DNA of 64,000 nt, from NCBI RefSeq assembly GCF_902459465.1, contig NC_047062.1:19847994-19911993 (forward strand). The letters run 5' to 3'. The notes beneath the pieces are model-generated. The model saw nothing but the letters and a program-made list of their open reading frames with translations. It did not search any database and was not told the origin of the DNA. Below, one piece after another: positions 10,201-25,200 of this stretch (position 1 is its first letter; the number at the start of each line of letters is the position of its first letter). The stretch comes from Asterias rubens. Its lineage: Eukaryota; Echinodermata; Asteroidea; Forcipulatida; Asteriidae. Made by a program: the position numbers and the translations under genes.

Positions 10201-13200
10201 TAGTGTCACCACATGTTCTGCTCTCCCCGATGGAGATTCAGAGACTAGCACAGGACAGAATGGGAGAATCTTGTGTCCGCCTGCTGTGCAGCCGACTGAT
10301 GATGAAAAATGATAACTAACCTCTTCTCTTAAATGGTCAATGTTTTTCCTGGACTCCTCCTCAAGTGTCAGTATCCTCCTTTCATAACGTTCAACTTCTG
10401 TGCTAAGATCTGTCTGGACTCTGAGTAGATCCTCATGTTTCCTTTGTAGAGCCTTCTCCAGATCGTTCTTCTCACTGTTAATGGCATCAAGTTCAATCTG
10501 AAAGAGAAAGCATTTCTTAATAAAATAGGAAAAATCTTGTCTGTATGAATTTATCCAAATCAAGTATTTGTTTAATTTTTCAAGAGCATGGTGCAGTCTC
10601 CAGGCAAGATATTTGGTAGGGAAAGTAGACAAACTTTATTTACAAATGTAGTCTGTGTGTAAGCTGCGGTAGACTTTTCATGCCATTTAATCAAAGGTTT
10701 TCAGATTTTCCAAGAGCCTAAAATTCAACAATCAGACTTTTAAAAGTAGGAAACACTTCATGCCAGAGTCTCTCAGAAACTTTACAGTTTTCCACGACCA
10801 AAACAGTACAGACACAAAATTTGTTCACTTCTCTGTGGAAAGAAAATGGTTGTTCACACAACAATAGTAAAACTTTGTCAAGATAGTTTGGGGGGTCTTC
10901 CATGAGTGTCAGCGTTATTGAATACATGTTTATAAATGCACTCACTTTTTATTGTAAATTCAATTTATTTCTATCTTCTATTTTTTGAGATTTTGCTGAA
11001 ATAAATAAATAAAAATAATCTTACCTTTTTGCTCTCAATATCTTCATCTTTTGCCTCCAGTCTCATCTTAGCCTCCTCCAGCTCAGTGCTCATCACCTCC
11101 ATCCTCTGCTTACTGTTCTCCTCTGCCTCTTGGAAAGATTCTTTCAGATTCTTGAATCTGTTATCATCCTCATCAATTTGTGACCTCAGGCGACCCAGCT
11201 CAGACTCAAGCACCGCATTGGAATCTTGGACCTCCACATTCAGAGATTCAGAGGCAGCGTTTTGTGATGAGAGAGTTGAAATTTGATTTTCCATTGTCTT
11301 CTTCTCCAACTGGAAAATCTTGAGTTCCGACTCCAAATCCGCCTTTTCTGCTTCCAGTTGTTGTTTCTCCACCACAACAGTCTCAAGTTCTTCTTCCATG
11401 TTACGCTTAGCAGATTCTGACACTTGCAGCTGGGTGCTTAGTTCCTCAACTTTGTTTGTCTTTTCACCGAGATCGTACTCCATGGACTTGATCTGGTCTT
11501 CCAAATTCTCCTTCCACAAGTTCCCATTCTGACCTTCAGTTTCTAAACAGCTCAGTCTCTCCAAGAAGTCCTCTTCCTTGGACTGCATCTCACTATTTTG
11601 CTCCTTCAATCTTTGGTTCTCTTCATGAAGGACGTTGAACCTCTGTGAAAGCTCCTTGAGTTGATCTTGTTGGTTAGCCATCTCTGAGCTGAGGGCAGAT
11701 ATTTCCTCTTCAGATCCCTGCTCCATCTTTTGTTGCAGTGACTTCAAGGATTCCAGTTGATGATCCAACTGTTTGGCGTGTTCTTTGCTGTTGCTAAGCT
11801 CTGTTTGCACCTGTTTCAGTGTGTCTTTCAGCTCATCCGTTTCGACTCTTAGAGTTTCATTCTCTGTTGTAACATTAACCAGGCTGGATTCACCGTTTTT
11901 AAGCTGCGAGGTCAACGTTTCAATCTTGCTTGCAAGATCCGACCTCTCCTGTGAAACCTCCTGAAGATTATCTGAAGCAATCTGGAGTTCATCCGTTAAT
12001 CTATTGACTTCGGCATTCTGAGTAGCAGATGACTCTTCCATGTTACCAGCCAAGTGTTGTTTTTCTGATTCCAGAGTTTCAATACGTTCCTTCAAGGAGA
12101 TGATGTTTTCTTCTGCAGTTGACAGTTCAGTCAGTTTATCCTGAAGACTTTCGGTCGTGTCCCAGTTGTCATTGTTGGCTTCTTCTAGGTTCCTCTGAAT
12201 AATGGTTAATTTTGCAGTCAGATCTGCATTATCTTTTTCCATGCTTTCCAAAGAGGCTTGAAGACTTGAAACCATCTTATTCTTTTCTTCAATGTCACTT
12301 TCTTTCAGCTTGATTTGACTTTCCAGCTCACCTTTTTCAACTGCCTCTACTGTTTGGTTTGAATTCAGATTTTCCAGCAGTTCAAGAGCTTCTTGTCTCT
12401 CATTCATAAGTTGGTTGATATCACAAGTCAATTGATCAGTTCTCACCCTAGAATCAGCTTCCTGGATATTGAGCTGGCTTTTCAGGTCTGCAATTTTCGT
12501 TTCCAATGTGGGCACCTTGACAGCAAAAGCTTTATTTTCGGTAGCCAGATTTTCTTTTTCTGTCAAGACAATTTCAAGTTGCTTATGCAGATCACTAGTT
12601 GAAGTCTTAAGCTGCCAATGAAATTCTTCTTTTGCATCTTCAGCATCTGCTAACAATTCTGAAAGCTCAGTGAGTTTGTTGGCCTGTTCAGTGACTGTAG
12701 ATTGCAACTCCACTTGTTGGTTCTTAACAGCGGTGTGCTCTTGCTCCATACTGCTGATGTGGAGTTTTAGTTGCTCACAGCCATCTTTTATTTCTTGAAC
12801 TTCCACTCGTCCTGATGCCAGCTCTTCCTCAATGGCAATTTTCTCTTCCGCTTTCAGAGCTAACTCCTGAATAAGACTCTCCTTCTCTTGTGTAAGATCA
12901 CTCCATTTCATTTGGGATGCCTCTAGTTGTTTCTCAACATCAGATTTCTCCAGATGTAGGCTAGAAAGAGCACTTTGGTGATCAAGATTATCTTGCTGTG
13001 ATGAGCGAAGGGATTCGGCCACAGAGTTATAATTGTTGACAATCTCTTCTTTTTCTCCTCTCAGTCTTCCGATTGTTTCTTCAAGGACATTTACTTTTTC
13101 ATTCAAAGACAAAACATCACTCCCAGATGTCTTGGCATTCTCCAAGTTAGACAGTTTTTCTGCATTCTCTTTTGAGTTTTCTTCTTTGAGGCTTTCAACA

Positions 13201-16200
13201 ATGAGTTCAAGATCTTGGGTCTTTCTTTCAAGGATTGAAATCTCTTCCTTTAGCAAAGCATTTTGTTCTCTGGTCTTCTCAAGAGTGCTCATCACTTCGG
13301 ACATTTCCTGGTTCAGTTCAGTATTTGTGCGGACAACTTCAGTTTTCTCTGATGCCAACAGCTCCAAAGCAACTGACCTCTCATTTACTTCTCTTTGCAG
13401 ACAGTCGTTTGTCTCCTGCAGTTGGATCAGCTGAAATTGTTGACGTTCTATCTCGGATTTGAAGTTGTTTGTTTGCTCTTCTAGTTGTCCAATCTGTTCC
13501 AGCAACTCACTCTGCTTGAACTGAAACTGCTCCAATTCACTGCTCACTGATTCAACCTGGCATAGGGCAGCTTTCCAATCGGTCTGAAGTTTTGTATTTT
13601 CTATTTGCATAGCGTTAGCTTCCTCTTTTAGCTTTTCATTCTCAGCGACAGCATTATTCACTCTTGCCATCTGCTCCTCACTGGTGAAACAGTGCGAGTC
13701 AACATCATTTTTAAGAACACTCAGCTCATACTGGAGCTCTACGGATGTTTTCTTTGAGGAATCTAGCTGCTGAAGTAGATCAGTAACTCTTGCCTCTGCT
13801 GTTTCTTTTTCCTGTTGAACACACTCAAGCTTTGTCCCAAGCTCTTCCTTAATTGCATCAGAAACATCATTACCTTCCATCATGCTTTGCTTTAGTAGAA
13901 CCAACTCATCTTCAGTACGCTTTTTCTCCTCATGAGTTATTTCTGCTTCCCGTTGCTTTGCTCCAAGTTTGTCCGATAGTGTCTGAAGTTGTTGTGACTG
14001 TGACTGAATTTGACTAGCTAGTTCTTCTCTCACACTGGTATTTTCTTTGTCGGCAATCACTGCAACATCTCTAAGCTCATGAATTTCTGACTGCAGGGCA
14101 TCGATGTGAGTAACAGCTGTATTCAACTTGCGGTCTTTGTCAGCTTGATCTTTTTTCAGTTTCTGCAGCTCGGTTTCTTTTTCTTCAACAGAAACTTGCA
14201 TATCAGCAACAGCAGATTCCAATTCAAGTTTCTCCATCTTCAGGCTGGCTAGATATTCTTCTTCAGATTTTGTCTGTGCTGAATGGGTGTCCCTGATGTG
14301 GTCGAGTTGTTCTTGTAACCTCAAGGTGCAGTTTCTCTGCTCATCTAAAGCATCTCGACTTTCTTCCTTGACAGTTTCAAGTTTTCTCTCCAACAGCTCA
14401 ATTTCACTTCCGTACTTGGTGTTCGACTGTTCCAGTTTTTCTTCACTTTCTGCAAGGGCCTCTAGCAGACACGATTTCTCGTCGAATAGTGAGACCTTCA
14501 ATGACTCTATCTGCTGCGTTAAATGTTCAATCAGCTCTGCCTTGCTTTCAAGCTGTTTCTCAAGCTCGCATACCTCTGATTTGACTTCGGACACTTGTTG
14601 GTTGAGGTGTTTTTCTATTTCTTCGCTGGCTTTTGCCTTAAAGAGCGCACTCTCTTGAAACTCAAGCTCAGAAGATTTTTGTTCAGCTATGAATGTGTCC
14701 TTTTCCAAAATTGTTCTCTCCAACTTTGAGATTTCTTCTTCAAGCGTTGAGTTTTGTTCCTGCGCTTGAAGTTCATGCTCTGTAGTCTCAAACTCTTTTC
14801 TTTCATACATTTCTCTGTCGGCATCCAACTGTGATTTCAGCAGTCTGATTTGGCTACCCAAGTCCTCTACGATATGGTTATCTTCCACATGTTTTTGCAG
14901 TGCCATCTTCAGTTCATTCTCAGCCTTCTCAAGTTGTTGCCGTACAGCGCTTATCTCACACTTAGTCTTTTCTTTGAGAGCCTCCGTGTCCTCCTCTTTT
15001 TCCCTAGCTTTCTCCCTCTCAATCTGTAGGGCATCTTCGTTAAGCTCAAAACTTTCCCTCAGACTTGACAGTTCGCTTTGGAGACTAGCAACCTCTTTTC
15101 TTTTGCTCAATAACTCCTTCTTGTAGTCCTGCTGACTACTGGAAAGCTGGTCCTCTGTTTCATCAAGGTGCGACTTCATCTCTTCGATTTCAGCTTCCTT
15201 GTCGCTGACGACGACCTCCATGTCGCATATCTGATTGCCCTGCTTGCTGATGGTCTTCTCCTGTTGATTGCACTTCTGGTTTAAGGCTTTTAGGTCTGCG
15301 TCAAGAGCATCTTTTGCAGCTTCCAAGCTGCTAGCACGCTCCATGGAAGTTTCCAGTGACTTCTCGACTTCTGTCAGCTTAGTCTGTGTATCATCCCAGA
15401 CGGATTCCATTGCTGCCAGCTTTATTTTGAGTTCCTTGACCATGATAGTTTGATTCTCTTTTTCTGCTGCAACAGTCTCTTGAAGTTGAGAGCATAGAGT
15501 TTCCTGGTCAGAGAGTTGTTCTCTCGTTAGACTGAGAGTGTCTTGAGTTGAGCCCAGCTCAGCTTGCAGCTGCTGCACCATTTCTTTCAATGCACCCACA
15601 GTAGTGTCAGAGTTAGTCAGCTGCTCAGATTTCTCGGTCTCTAGCTGTTGCAGTTTCTCTTTAGTTACTTCTTGTTGTTTAGAAATATCTGTACAACAAT
15701 GAAAACAATATGAAGCATTTAATTAACGCCAACATTTAAGCATGTTATGAGAAACACCTTAAAAACAAGGATGAAAGCAGGATTTAACAATTGGATTTTG
15801 AATCATATTGACATGCATGATAGTCTTCATACTGTGGTCTTTTTTCTATTCGTTTTTCTCTTCAAATAGCCTGAATTTTTTTTAAGTATACACCATTAGT
15901 CATGGAATGATATAGCGTGTATCACACTAAAGTTTGCAATGCCATTTGGATGGTTTGCTATCACAAATTTTTACCAAATTCATGCCGAGAGACGCGGCTT
16001 GGATTTTATTTCACAATGGAAAAATGCAAAAGCGTTCTCAACACAGCATGTATCTCAAATGTCTTAAGCATTTTTAATTTTGCTATGCAAAATGTATGGA
16101 CTTAAAAATGTATGATTTTGCTAAAGAACAAAGTCGTTCCCTGTGTGTGCAATACATGTAGGTCAGCCCTTGGACTCCATAAAATGTTCCTCTTTTCTTT

Positions 16201-19200
16201 AAAGGACCAAACATTACGTTTGTCTTGAATTGTTGAAAGAATATACATTGAGTTTATTTAGCAACAATCCTGAGGATTTTGTTTTTTGCCAATTTTGATT
16301 TTTTTTGTTAAATAATGTTTAAGAAATTATGTTTAGCAAACACATTTTACCAATTCCTAATAAAGGGGGTTGATGAAAGAGTACATGTTGATGAGCAAAG
16401 TAGGTAAAGACAGAGAATTCCTCTCTGTCAAAAGATAAGTCATTCACAAAAAATAAACATACCTGTCAATGTGTCTAGTGTCTCCATGTAGGTTGTTTGG
16501 AGCTGTGAGTGTTCAGTGGTGAGAGTATGAAGCTTCTCATGCAGTGCCCGCCTCTCCACCTCTGCATCTCCACTCGCCTGACGGATGGTTTCTTTTGCTT
16601 CCTCTAGTTCTTGCCTCAGACCCTGATTGCTCTGAAGGAGGGTATCCTTCTGACCGACAATAGTGTTAAACTCGCTCTTCAGTTCGGAATGATTAGATGT
16701 AAGCTCCAGATGATGCTGTTGCTGCAGTTCGTATTTCTCACAAGTTGTGTTGTACTGCTCCGTCAGGCTATCCAGATCTTCAACCGTATTCTCAAGAGTA
16801 AATTGGGTCTTCTGCAATTCAGCTTTTACGTTTAAATTGTCTGCCTCCAGAGTGTTTGTTTTCTGCCTTAGATCAATGATAACACTCTCCTCTTTCTCTA
16901 CGGCAACCTTCATATCATTTTCAAACTGAGAAAGGTTTTTCTCAAGGGCGACCCTCGCGTTCTCCAACTCCTCAGTCTTGCTTTGAAGCTCTTCCGACTC
17001 GGCGGTAAGATTAGCTATTCTGATCTCCTGCTGCTTGCATAGCTGGTCCTTCTGTTCCAGCTTAGCGATCACCTCCTGATGAGACTGTTCACGATCTTCA
17101 ACGTCCATCTGACTGATTTCAAGCTGAGACAGAAGTCCACTGGCCTCTTGGGTCATCTTTCTAATTGTGGCATCAAGTTCTTCTTTAGTCTGTGACAACT
17201 TACTCTGCAACTCCTCCAGCTGTTCCTGCTTGGCCTGTAATGAATGTTGGTTGTCTTCAAGAAGGGAATCCCTCTCTTCAAGTTTTTGTGAATGATCAGC
17301 ACACTTAGCCTCCATGTGGTTTACCAGCAAAGTCTTTTCCTCAAGACCCGATTTCAGGGAAGCCATGGTTTGAGTCTGGTTTTCAATCTGCATTTCTATT
17401 GACTCAACATCTTGTGTCTTCTCTTTAATCTCAGATAAATGCTTGTCCGTGTCAGCTTTGAGAGCAGCACATTCTTCGGTGAGGGATTCAATGCTATCTT
17501 CCTTCTCAACCAACACTGCCTTTAAATTCTTCACGACTTCTTCCTGATGCGATTCTTTCTCATTTAAGTTAACAAGCTCAACCTTCTGGTTGTCATTTTC
17601 TTTTCTGACAGCATCCATTTCATTGTGTGCCTTTTCAAGCTCCGTCTTGAAGCCTCTGATGGTTTCACTATTTTCTTGCTTGGTCTCCTGCAGGGCTTTG
17701 ATGCTCTCCTCCATCTTGGATACCTGCTCATTGTAAGCTTCCATGCAGTCATCTTTGTCTTCAATATCCATCTGGATGAGATCAAGGCGTCCTTGCATCC
17801 TCTCGTTTTCCTCCGTGGTCGATGTCAGCTTGTCTTTTGTCTTTTCCAACTCCTCCACAGTGGCACGATGGAGATCCTTTGTTTTGTCCAGCGCTGTCTG
17901 CAGGCCTGAAACTTTTTCTTGTAAGTTTGCGATGTCAGAGTGTAAAGCAGCAGTGAGGGTTTCCGTTTCCATTTTCTGGGTGAGACATTCCTTATTGAGG
18001 TTATCTAATTGAGTTTCTTTTTGAGTGATGAGAGTGGCACTCTCTTCCAACTGCTCACTGAGTCTCAATTTTGATGCTTCAAGATTTTCTGTTGATCTTG
18101 TTTTTTCACCCAAGGTCTCATCCAACTTTTGTTGCAGCTCTTCTATTTCTTGTAGGTTACTCTGGAGTGTTTCGTCCATGCTGTGCTGGTGTTGTTGGCT
18201 CGCATCATATCTGTCTTTGAGTTCGGAATGGGCTCTTGTCAGAAGTGTCAGCTCTTCTTCAACTTGAGAGTATTTCGTCTGGCATTGGACGAATTCCATT
18301 TCGGTCGAACTTATCGTCGATGAAAGATCATCCACAAGAGACTGCTTTTGGTTCAATGCAATCTCGTTTTGATCACTCTGGTGTGAAAATTCTGCCTTCA
18401 TGTTTTCCAGCTGCTCATTCTTCGATTTAAGATCTTCAGAGATCCCATCGAATAGTGTTTGTAAATTTTGTAATTCTTCCTCTGTGCCAGAAAGCTTTTC
18501 ATCTTTTGTCCGAAGAAGTTCTTGTTGATGATTAACCTGCTCGCGAAGTGTCTCTATCGTTGTCTCTGCAGCAGTGTCACTCTCTTCAAATGTTTTAATT
18601 TTCTCTTTGAGTGCATGAACTTCCGTTTCCGCATTTTCAACTTGACCCATTAACTCTCCAATAGTCGTTTCTTTGTTTGTGATAGTTGTCATGGCATTGC
18701 TACATTTCTCGGTGAGAACTGCGTTCTTTTCTTCCAAACTGTTGATCGTTGTCTCCAGGGATTTGCTGGAGCTGTCAAGATTGGACTCCAGTTCCAACGC
18801 CTCCTGTATCAGTTTTTGGATCTCTTCATCCCTGCAGACAAGATTTTGTTTCGTGGTTTCCAAGTCCTCTTGAGTGATGACAAGGTCACGTTGAGCATCA
18901 GACAATCTTTTCTCTGCAATTTCCAAATCATGTTTCACGCTGCCCAACTCGGTCTCGGACACTTCTAAATTGCGTGCCATCTCGGAAATCTCCTTTGCTC
19001 GCACCTCTGCAGATGAGGCTGTATTCTGGAGATCTGACTCCACATTTAATAGTTGCTTCGTCAACGATTCAACCGTATCCTCCAGACGTTTTGCTTCCTC
19101 TCTCGACTCAGTAATTTCTTGAGATTTAGCCTCTATGTTAGCTTCTGCCTGGTTGTATTTTTCCTTCAGTTGTGCCACAGCACCTTGATGTTTCTCCTTT

Positions 19201-22200
19201 GAATTCTGAAGCTGCAGTTCCATATCTTCAAATTCTTCTTGAAGAGTCTCAAGCAATCCCTCTTTGTCTGCCAAGGTTTTAGTATAATCGTCCTGAAGAA
19301 TCTTTGAATCTCTGTAATAGAAAATAACAAGTAAAACATTTTATAAAATAATGCATTATGTGCTGTGTTTTCACCACTAAATGAAAATAGTGTTTTAATT
19401 AAATCATAACTGTGGAGTAAATTATTATATCTTCAAAAATTTCTGAATCTTCCAAAACAATCCAATTGTTGTCATCTCATCCACAAAATTACAAAAGTCA
19501 GTTTGAATACACATCAAATCACACTTACTGCACAGCTTTCTTGGCCTGCTCCAAGTCTGCTTCAGTCCTGTTCAATCGCTCTCTCAATTTCTCAAGTTCC
19601 ACCTCCACTGTTTCCAGCCTGTTCAACAGATCCGTTGCTTCGGACCCTTTGGCGTCGGCAAGTTCGCAAGCTTTCTTGTAGTCTGCATGAAGGCTGCTAT
19701 TTTCCTGTTTGAGTGTGCCGATAATGGACTCCAAATCAGTCGTTCGTTGGGCAAGTGTTGCCTGATGTTTGTCAAGTTCCTCATCTTTGGATTTCAGGAT
19801 GGCATCATGTTGAGACTTTTCAGACTCAAGCTGGTCAAGTTTAACTTTGAGTTCATCACTGGACGTCTGAAGCTGACCACAACGGGCTTCAAAGAACTTG
19901 AGATGCTCAGTAGTCTTTTCAACTTCTTGTTGAAGGTTGGATATTTGGGTGGATTTGGTAGCGATCTCATCTACTTTGATACCCAATTCCTGGTCATGAT
20001 GTTGCTCGATGGTAGCTCTCTGATTCTCCGCCTCTCGAAGCTGAGCCTTGGCATCATGAACAGCGCATTTGAGTTCACTTTTCTGGGCCACCATTTCTCT
20101 CTCGAGATTCTGAAGTTCATCAGTTTTACATCTAAGACTGTTTTCTGCTTGCTGAATTTGCTCAGAGAAATTGTCACACTTCTCTTGCAATTTACTGGCT
20201 GTAGATTTCTCGTTAAGTAGCTGTTTCTCTAGATCACTTATCTGCTGCTTGAGATGATTTGCCTCGTTGTTTATTTCTTTGAGGCCATCAGCATGCCTGA
20301 CTTCTGATTGCTGCAGTGTAGCTTCGACATCCTTAAGTTGAAGTTTGAAAGACGCAATCTCTGCTTCTTTCTTGTCCAAATTCTGCTGATTGTTTTCCTG
20401 CTTTGCAGAGAGCTCCTGAAGTTGAGAACCAATTGCCTGAACCTCGTTCTTAGATTCTTTCAGCTGGTCTTGCAACTCGGAAATCTTGTTGTCTTTCTCT
20501 TCGACTTTACTTTCACTTTGGGCTTGCACATCCATTGCCTTATCTAGCTTTGCCTTGAGTTCTTTGCCGTGCTGTTTCAAAGACACAATCTCTTGTTTAA
20601 AGCCTTCAATCTCCCTTCCACAAGCATCGACCTGTTGTTGTAATTTCTGTTTGGCCTCTTCTGCTGTGAAACACTTGGTGGACAGCTGTTCATTCTCGTG
20701 CTCTCGTTTCTGGGCTACATCCTGTGCGGATGCATGCTTGGTCTCAAGTGTTGACAACTTGAGCTTCAAATTCTCCATGAGGTTATTAAGTTCCTTCAAT
20801 CGATTATCTGACTTGCTGGTGATGCTCTCCAGCTCGCCTTCCTTCTGCTGTATTTTCCCGCGAAGGTCATTTGCCAGGCCTTCATTGTGCTGACTTTCGT
20901 GCTTTAGCTGCGCAACCTGGCGTTCAAGATTATCCAACTTGCAGTTACCTTGATCGAGTCTGCATGTTAAGTTTTCTTTTTCCCTCTTCATCTCTGTAAT
21001 CGTCTTCTCCATCTGGGCCACCGTCTTGTCATGGGCACTGATACTTTGACCAGCTGCGTCGACCTTGCGTTTCAACTCTCCCATCTCCTTCTCCGTTTTC
21101 TGGGCAGCAAACTGTGCTTTCTCAAGCTGCGACTGCAGCATGCCTCGCTCTGTTGTCAGTTTATTGATCTCCTGTTGGTGCTTGTTTTTGGTATCGTTGA
21201 ATTGTTTATCCAGGGAGGTCAGGGCCTGTGTCTGCTGTGAGAGTTCTTGTTTGTGCTCCTTCTCTCTTTCCTTGAAGCGCTGTTCCTGGGTCTGACGAGC
21301 AGCCTCAGCATTGTGGCGCTTGCACTCCAGCTCCTGGGTTATCTGTTTGGATTTTCTGCCAAGTTCTTCAAGCTGTAAACAAAAACATCCACAAACAACA
21401 TGAATTTTAAAGATAATTGCATGAAGTTTAAATTGTTACAACTTTTACAGAATTTGCTTTTATACCAATTAAACACGGCAAACATAAGAAAAAAATCAGT
21501 GTAAAATACGTTAATTTGTGTACATAAATTGTTGTATCACATCATGTGACTGGTTCTCGAACAATAAATCTTCACACTTTGGTATAACAATTGTGCTTGG
21601 TGCATGAGAAGAGTTTCATTGTTTACCCTCTGTTATGACGACACATATGCAATGGATTAAAAAAAAATTAAAATTAAAAAGCATTTTCTTGTATATTTGG
21701 TTTGCGGTAACACCATGTGTGTATCTACTTGCCAGGTAGAGTTGTTCTTAGGGAACTGTCTTGCTTTATTCTACTGCCGCGGAGTAGATAATCGGAGGTT
21801 CGGGAGACTTCTCAGTTCTGAAAAGAACTGTCCTGCTTTTTAACTATTACCAGGGCCGATGGTATAGAAAATAGACTGGACTACTATTTTAGCTTATAGG
21901 ATCGTAATAAACTGTACTGCCATATAAGGGAAGCTATCAAAATACACAGACACGACACTGTGCCACAAGATATCGGCTATTTCATCAGCAGCATTTGGCA
22001 CACTATCCTACCACCCTCCTCCTCTAACAACTCCAAACCTACTGACACGACTAACTACACCCGAGGGGTTTCTCACACAATGGGCAACCCTAACAATAGC
22101 CCTGAGCCCGCCAACCACACAACCAATCAGAGCATTGATTGACCTGCAGTGGATCCACTGAACCCCCATAAATAAGCCCACTCTTCTCTTACCTCTTCAG

Positions 22201-25200
22201 TCTCCTGACGATGACTAGAGCAAGCTAGTCGAAACGTTGAAACCAATTCAGAACTGACTCCGCGGCAGTACAGTTAATTACGATCCTATAAGCTAAAGTA
22301 GTAGTCCAGTCTATTTTCTATACCATCAGCCCTGGTAATAGTTAAAAAGCAGGACAGTTCTTTTCAGAACTGAGATGTCTCCCGAACCTCCGATTATCTA
22401 CTCCGCGGCAGTAGAATAAAGCAAGACAGTTCCATAAGAACAACTCTACCTGGCAAGTAGATACACACATGGTGTTACCGCAAACCAAATATACATTGAT
22501 ACCTCACCATGCAATGCCTCAAATCCTATAAGCATTTGCTTGTTTTTTTCCCCCTCTAAACTCATTAATCCTTCAAATAAAGTGTCAATGTTTTGAATGC
22601 AGAACTTTTAATCTCAGTTTTCTTACCTGTGCATTGGCTTTCTCCAGCTGCACCTTCAAAGTGTTTGTCTCGTCTCGCTGTTTGTTGAATGCTGCTTCTT
22701 TCTCTGTCAGGGCTTTCTTGACCTCAGTGACCTGCTGCTCCGTATTGTTCATCTTGGACTGCAAGGTGCTCAGTTCTTTGTCCTTAGCCTGGACCTGAAG
22801 TTCCAGCTTGTGGTTTTCCTTGGTCATTCCTGTTTAAGAAATTTCAATAAATTACCTTCAAATGAAATCTCAAATTATAACACTGAAGAGTGTTGTCTTG
22901 TGAGCTGTGAAAGCTTGGAATTTTGCAGAGAAACTTGTTTACTAAAAAGCACGTTTTTACTATAAAATAAAACCGATCGGGAAAAGTCACCGATTTGAAT
23001 CCCACTTATAATAATATGCATGTTAATTTTTTCACAGGAACCAGGAAAGTACTTAGTATACAGTACTTAACTTATTGATGTATGGGTACACAGCAAAGTA
23101 TGGTTTATTCATGGTGTAAATGTATTGTAAAGTTTGGGAACCAATCTAGAAGCCAAGATTTGCAGTGAAACCAATAAGATGTGGAGCTGTCAAAAACCAG
23201 AATTGGCTGCCAATAACCAGAAATGCAACAACTGAACATTGTGGTCAGTATACATCATCTTCAGGAGAAAAGCAGTATAATTTTACATGTTCCTATTTGA
23301 AATATCATCAGCTCATTGGAATCACTGTAAACATTAGATTGTAAATTGATGCCCACCGTGGGATGTCTAAAATCCTCCTCCAAAAGATTGTTACACAATT
23401 AGGGGCCTTTCTCAAACCTCGGCATAAGTTCCAGCTCTGTGTCCTGATGTTCGTGCAATACACGCTGCTCCAAAATGCAGATAAAAGGCCAAGCTGTGTA
23501 CGCAGCACGCACAGCCTTTAAGCCTGAGCCCAAGCCGAGGTTTGAGAAAGGCCCAAGGTCTACTTTTCTTTGTTAAATCAACATGATGGACCGTCAGCAT
23601 TTTGCTAAATGGCATTTTGGTTGATCATCTCACCTTCATGTTGTCTTTTCACATCAGCAAGTTTGTTCTCTAAATCACGTAGAGCTGTCTGATCGTTGTT
23701 TGACGCAGGTGCGGACTGTGTCTGCTGGGGTTTTACAGGACTGTCAAAACACATCAGATCGGGAGCCCCTTGGACATGTGGCTGCGAAGTCTTGGTGCTC
23801 TGTTGTACCAAATAAAATAAAAAACCACAATAGAAGTAAATTAAACATTATTAATATTTATTTTCAATAAATATGCAGCGCCCAATCTCATAGAGCCGCT
23901 TAACCGTAAGCAAATTTTCTTTCGTGCTTACTGTAGCAGAAAACTTTGGTAAGGTGTAAATGAATTTAACAGGTAAGCAAGAAAATAAGGCAAACATCTT
24001 GTGTGGTCACAATGGATTTGTATTGTCATACATTTTTTGTGCAGTATGCACCGAAAGGTTAGCATGCCTTTTCGTGTGTTAGAGTACGAAGTGCTATGAA
24101 ATGGGAATTGCGCATTACTGCAGTACATTGGCCATTAAAAGCAGCTCTACGAAAGTGGGCCCCAATAAAAAAAAGGAAAAAAGAAAAATTTGGGTGGCAT
24201 ATGTTTTGCCAAACATAAAAGAATGATCCAGAGGCGCAGGATCTTGTCTCACCTTAACCTGTGCAAGAAGTTCCTCCAACTGTTTGACTTTGGCAACCTG
24301 TCTATTCTTCTCAGCTTCCATGTCTTTAAGCTGCTGCTTCGTGGAGGAGTGCTCTTCTTCGCTTGCTGAACTCACTTTAAAATGAAACAAAACACAAAAC
24401 ACTCTGTTAAGTAATTTTGAAACTCCTTCCCCTAAAAAGTTTTTTTTGAACCGCATGTTACACGACTAACCCAGTAAATGTGTTGGGTTTTTAATAATTT
24501 ATATTTAAACAAACACCACATTTTTGTAGTTTGGCCAAAGGATGCTGAATTGAAATGAGGTCTTCGGAATGTTTTCTTTTTGGTGTTTTTGTTGGTTTTA
24601 AATGACCTAACGTGCACTCTGGCGAATTATAAATGATTTTACCTTGATGATTTTTATATTAAAATTCATTATTTTTGCGCGCGTACCGTCACAAAAGGAG
24701 GACCCTGAACAAGGGTAGGTACCATAAACTGGTTTTCATCAGCAGATTAAGCTCTACTAGAATGATTTCTTTCTGTTGGTTGTGTTTTTCTTAAACTGTT
24801 TCTATTCAATTTTCTTGTTATGTACCCTGGAACAGGCTGGTCCTGCTGGAGAGAGTGCAATATCAATTCCATAAATGATTTATTATCACATCCATACCGG
24901 AGCTGTAATTCCTAGTCCTTCCCTCATGGAGATCCAACTTATCCCTCAGCTGTGAAACCTCCTTCTGCAGGGACTTCACACGGTGACCCTGTTCCTCCAA
25001 GCGGTGGTGCTGTTGGGTGCTGTTCTCTTGGAGCCTGGCGTGGTCTCCGCTCACCTTTTCCAACTTCTGAAGGCAAGAGTTGTGCTCCATTTGCACCTTT
25101 TCCAGCTCATTTTTTATCTACACAGAAAGACAAGAAAATTTTAGAATTTGATATTAGAATGTAGGCAACAACTGCATGTGCTGGTAAGTATTTCATCGAT

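Noticed and set aside
13033..13434. Ser/Phe-rich plus-strand frames across 11-21 kb
   Set aside because: Typical shadows of Glu/Lys-rich coiled-coil codons on the other strand.
21960..22142. Small frame inside the inverted repeat
   Set aside because: Low-complexity Asn/Thr/Ser composition, no domain, and located in mobile-element DNA.
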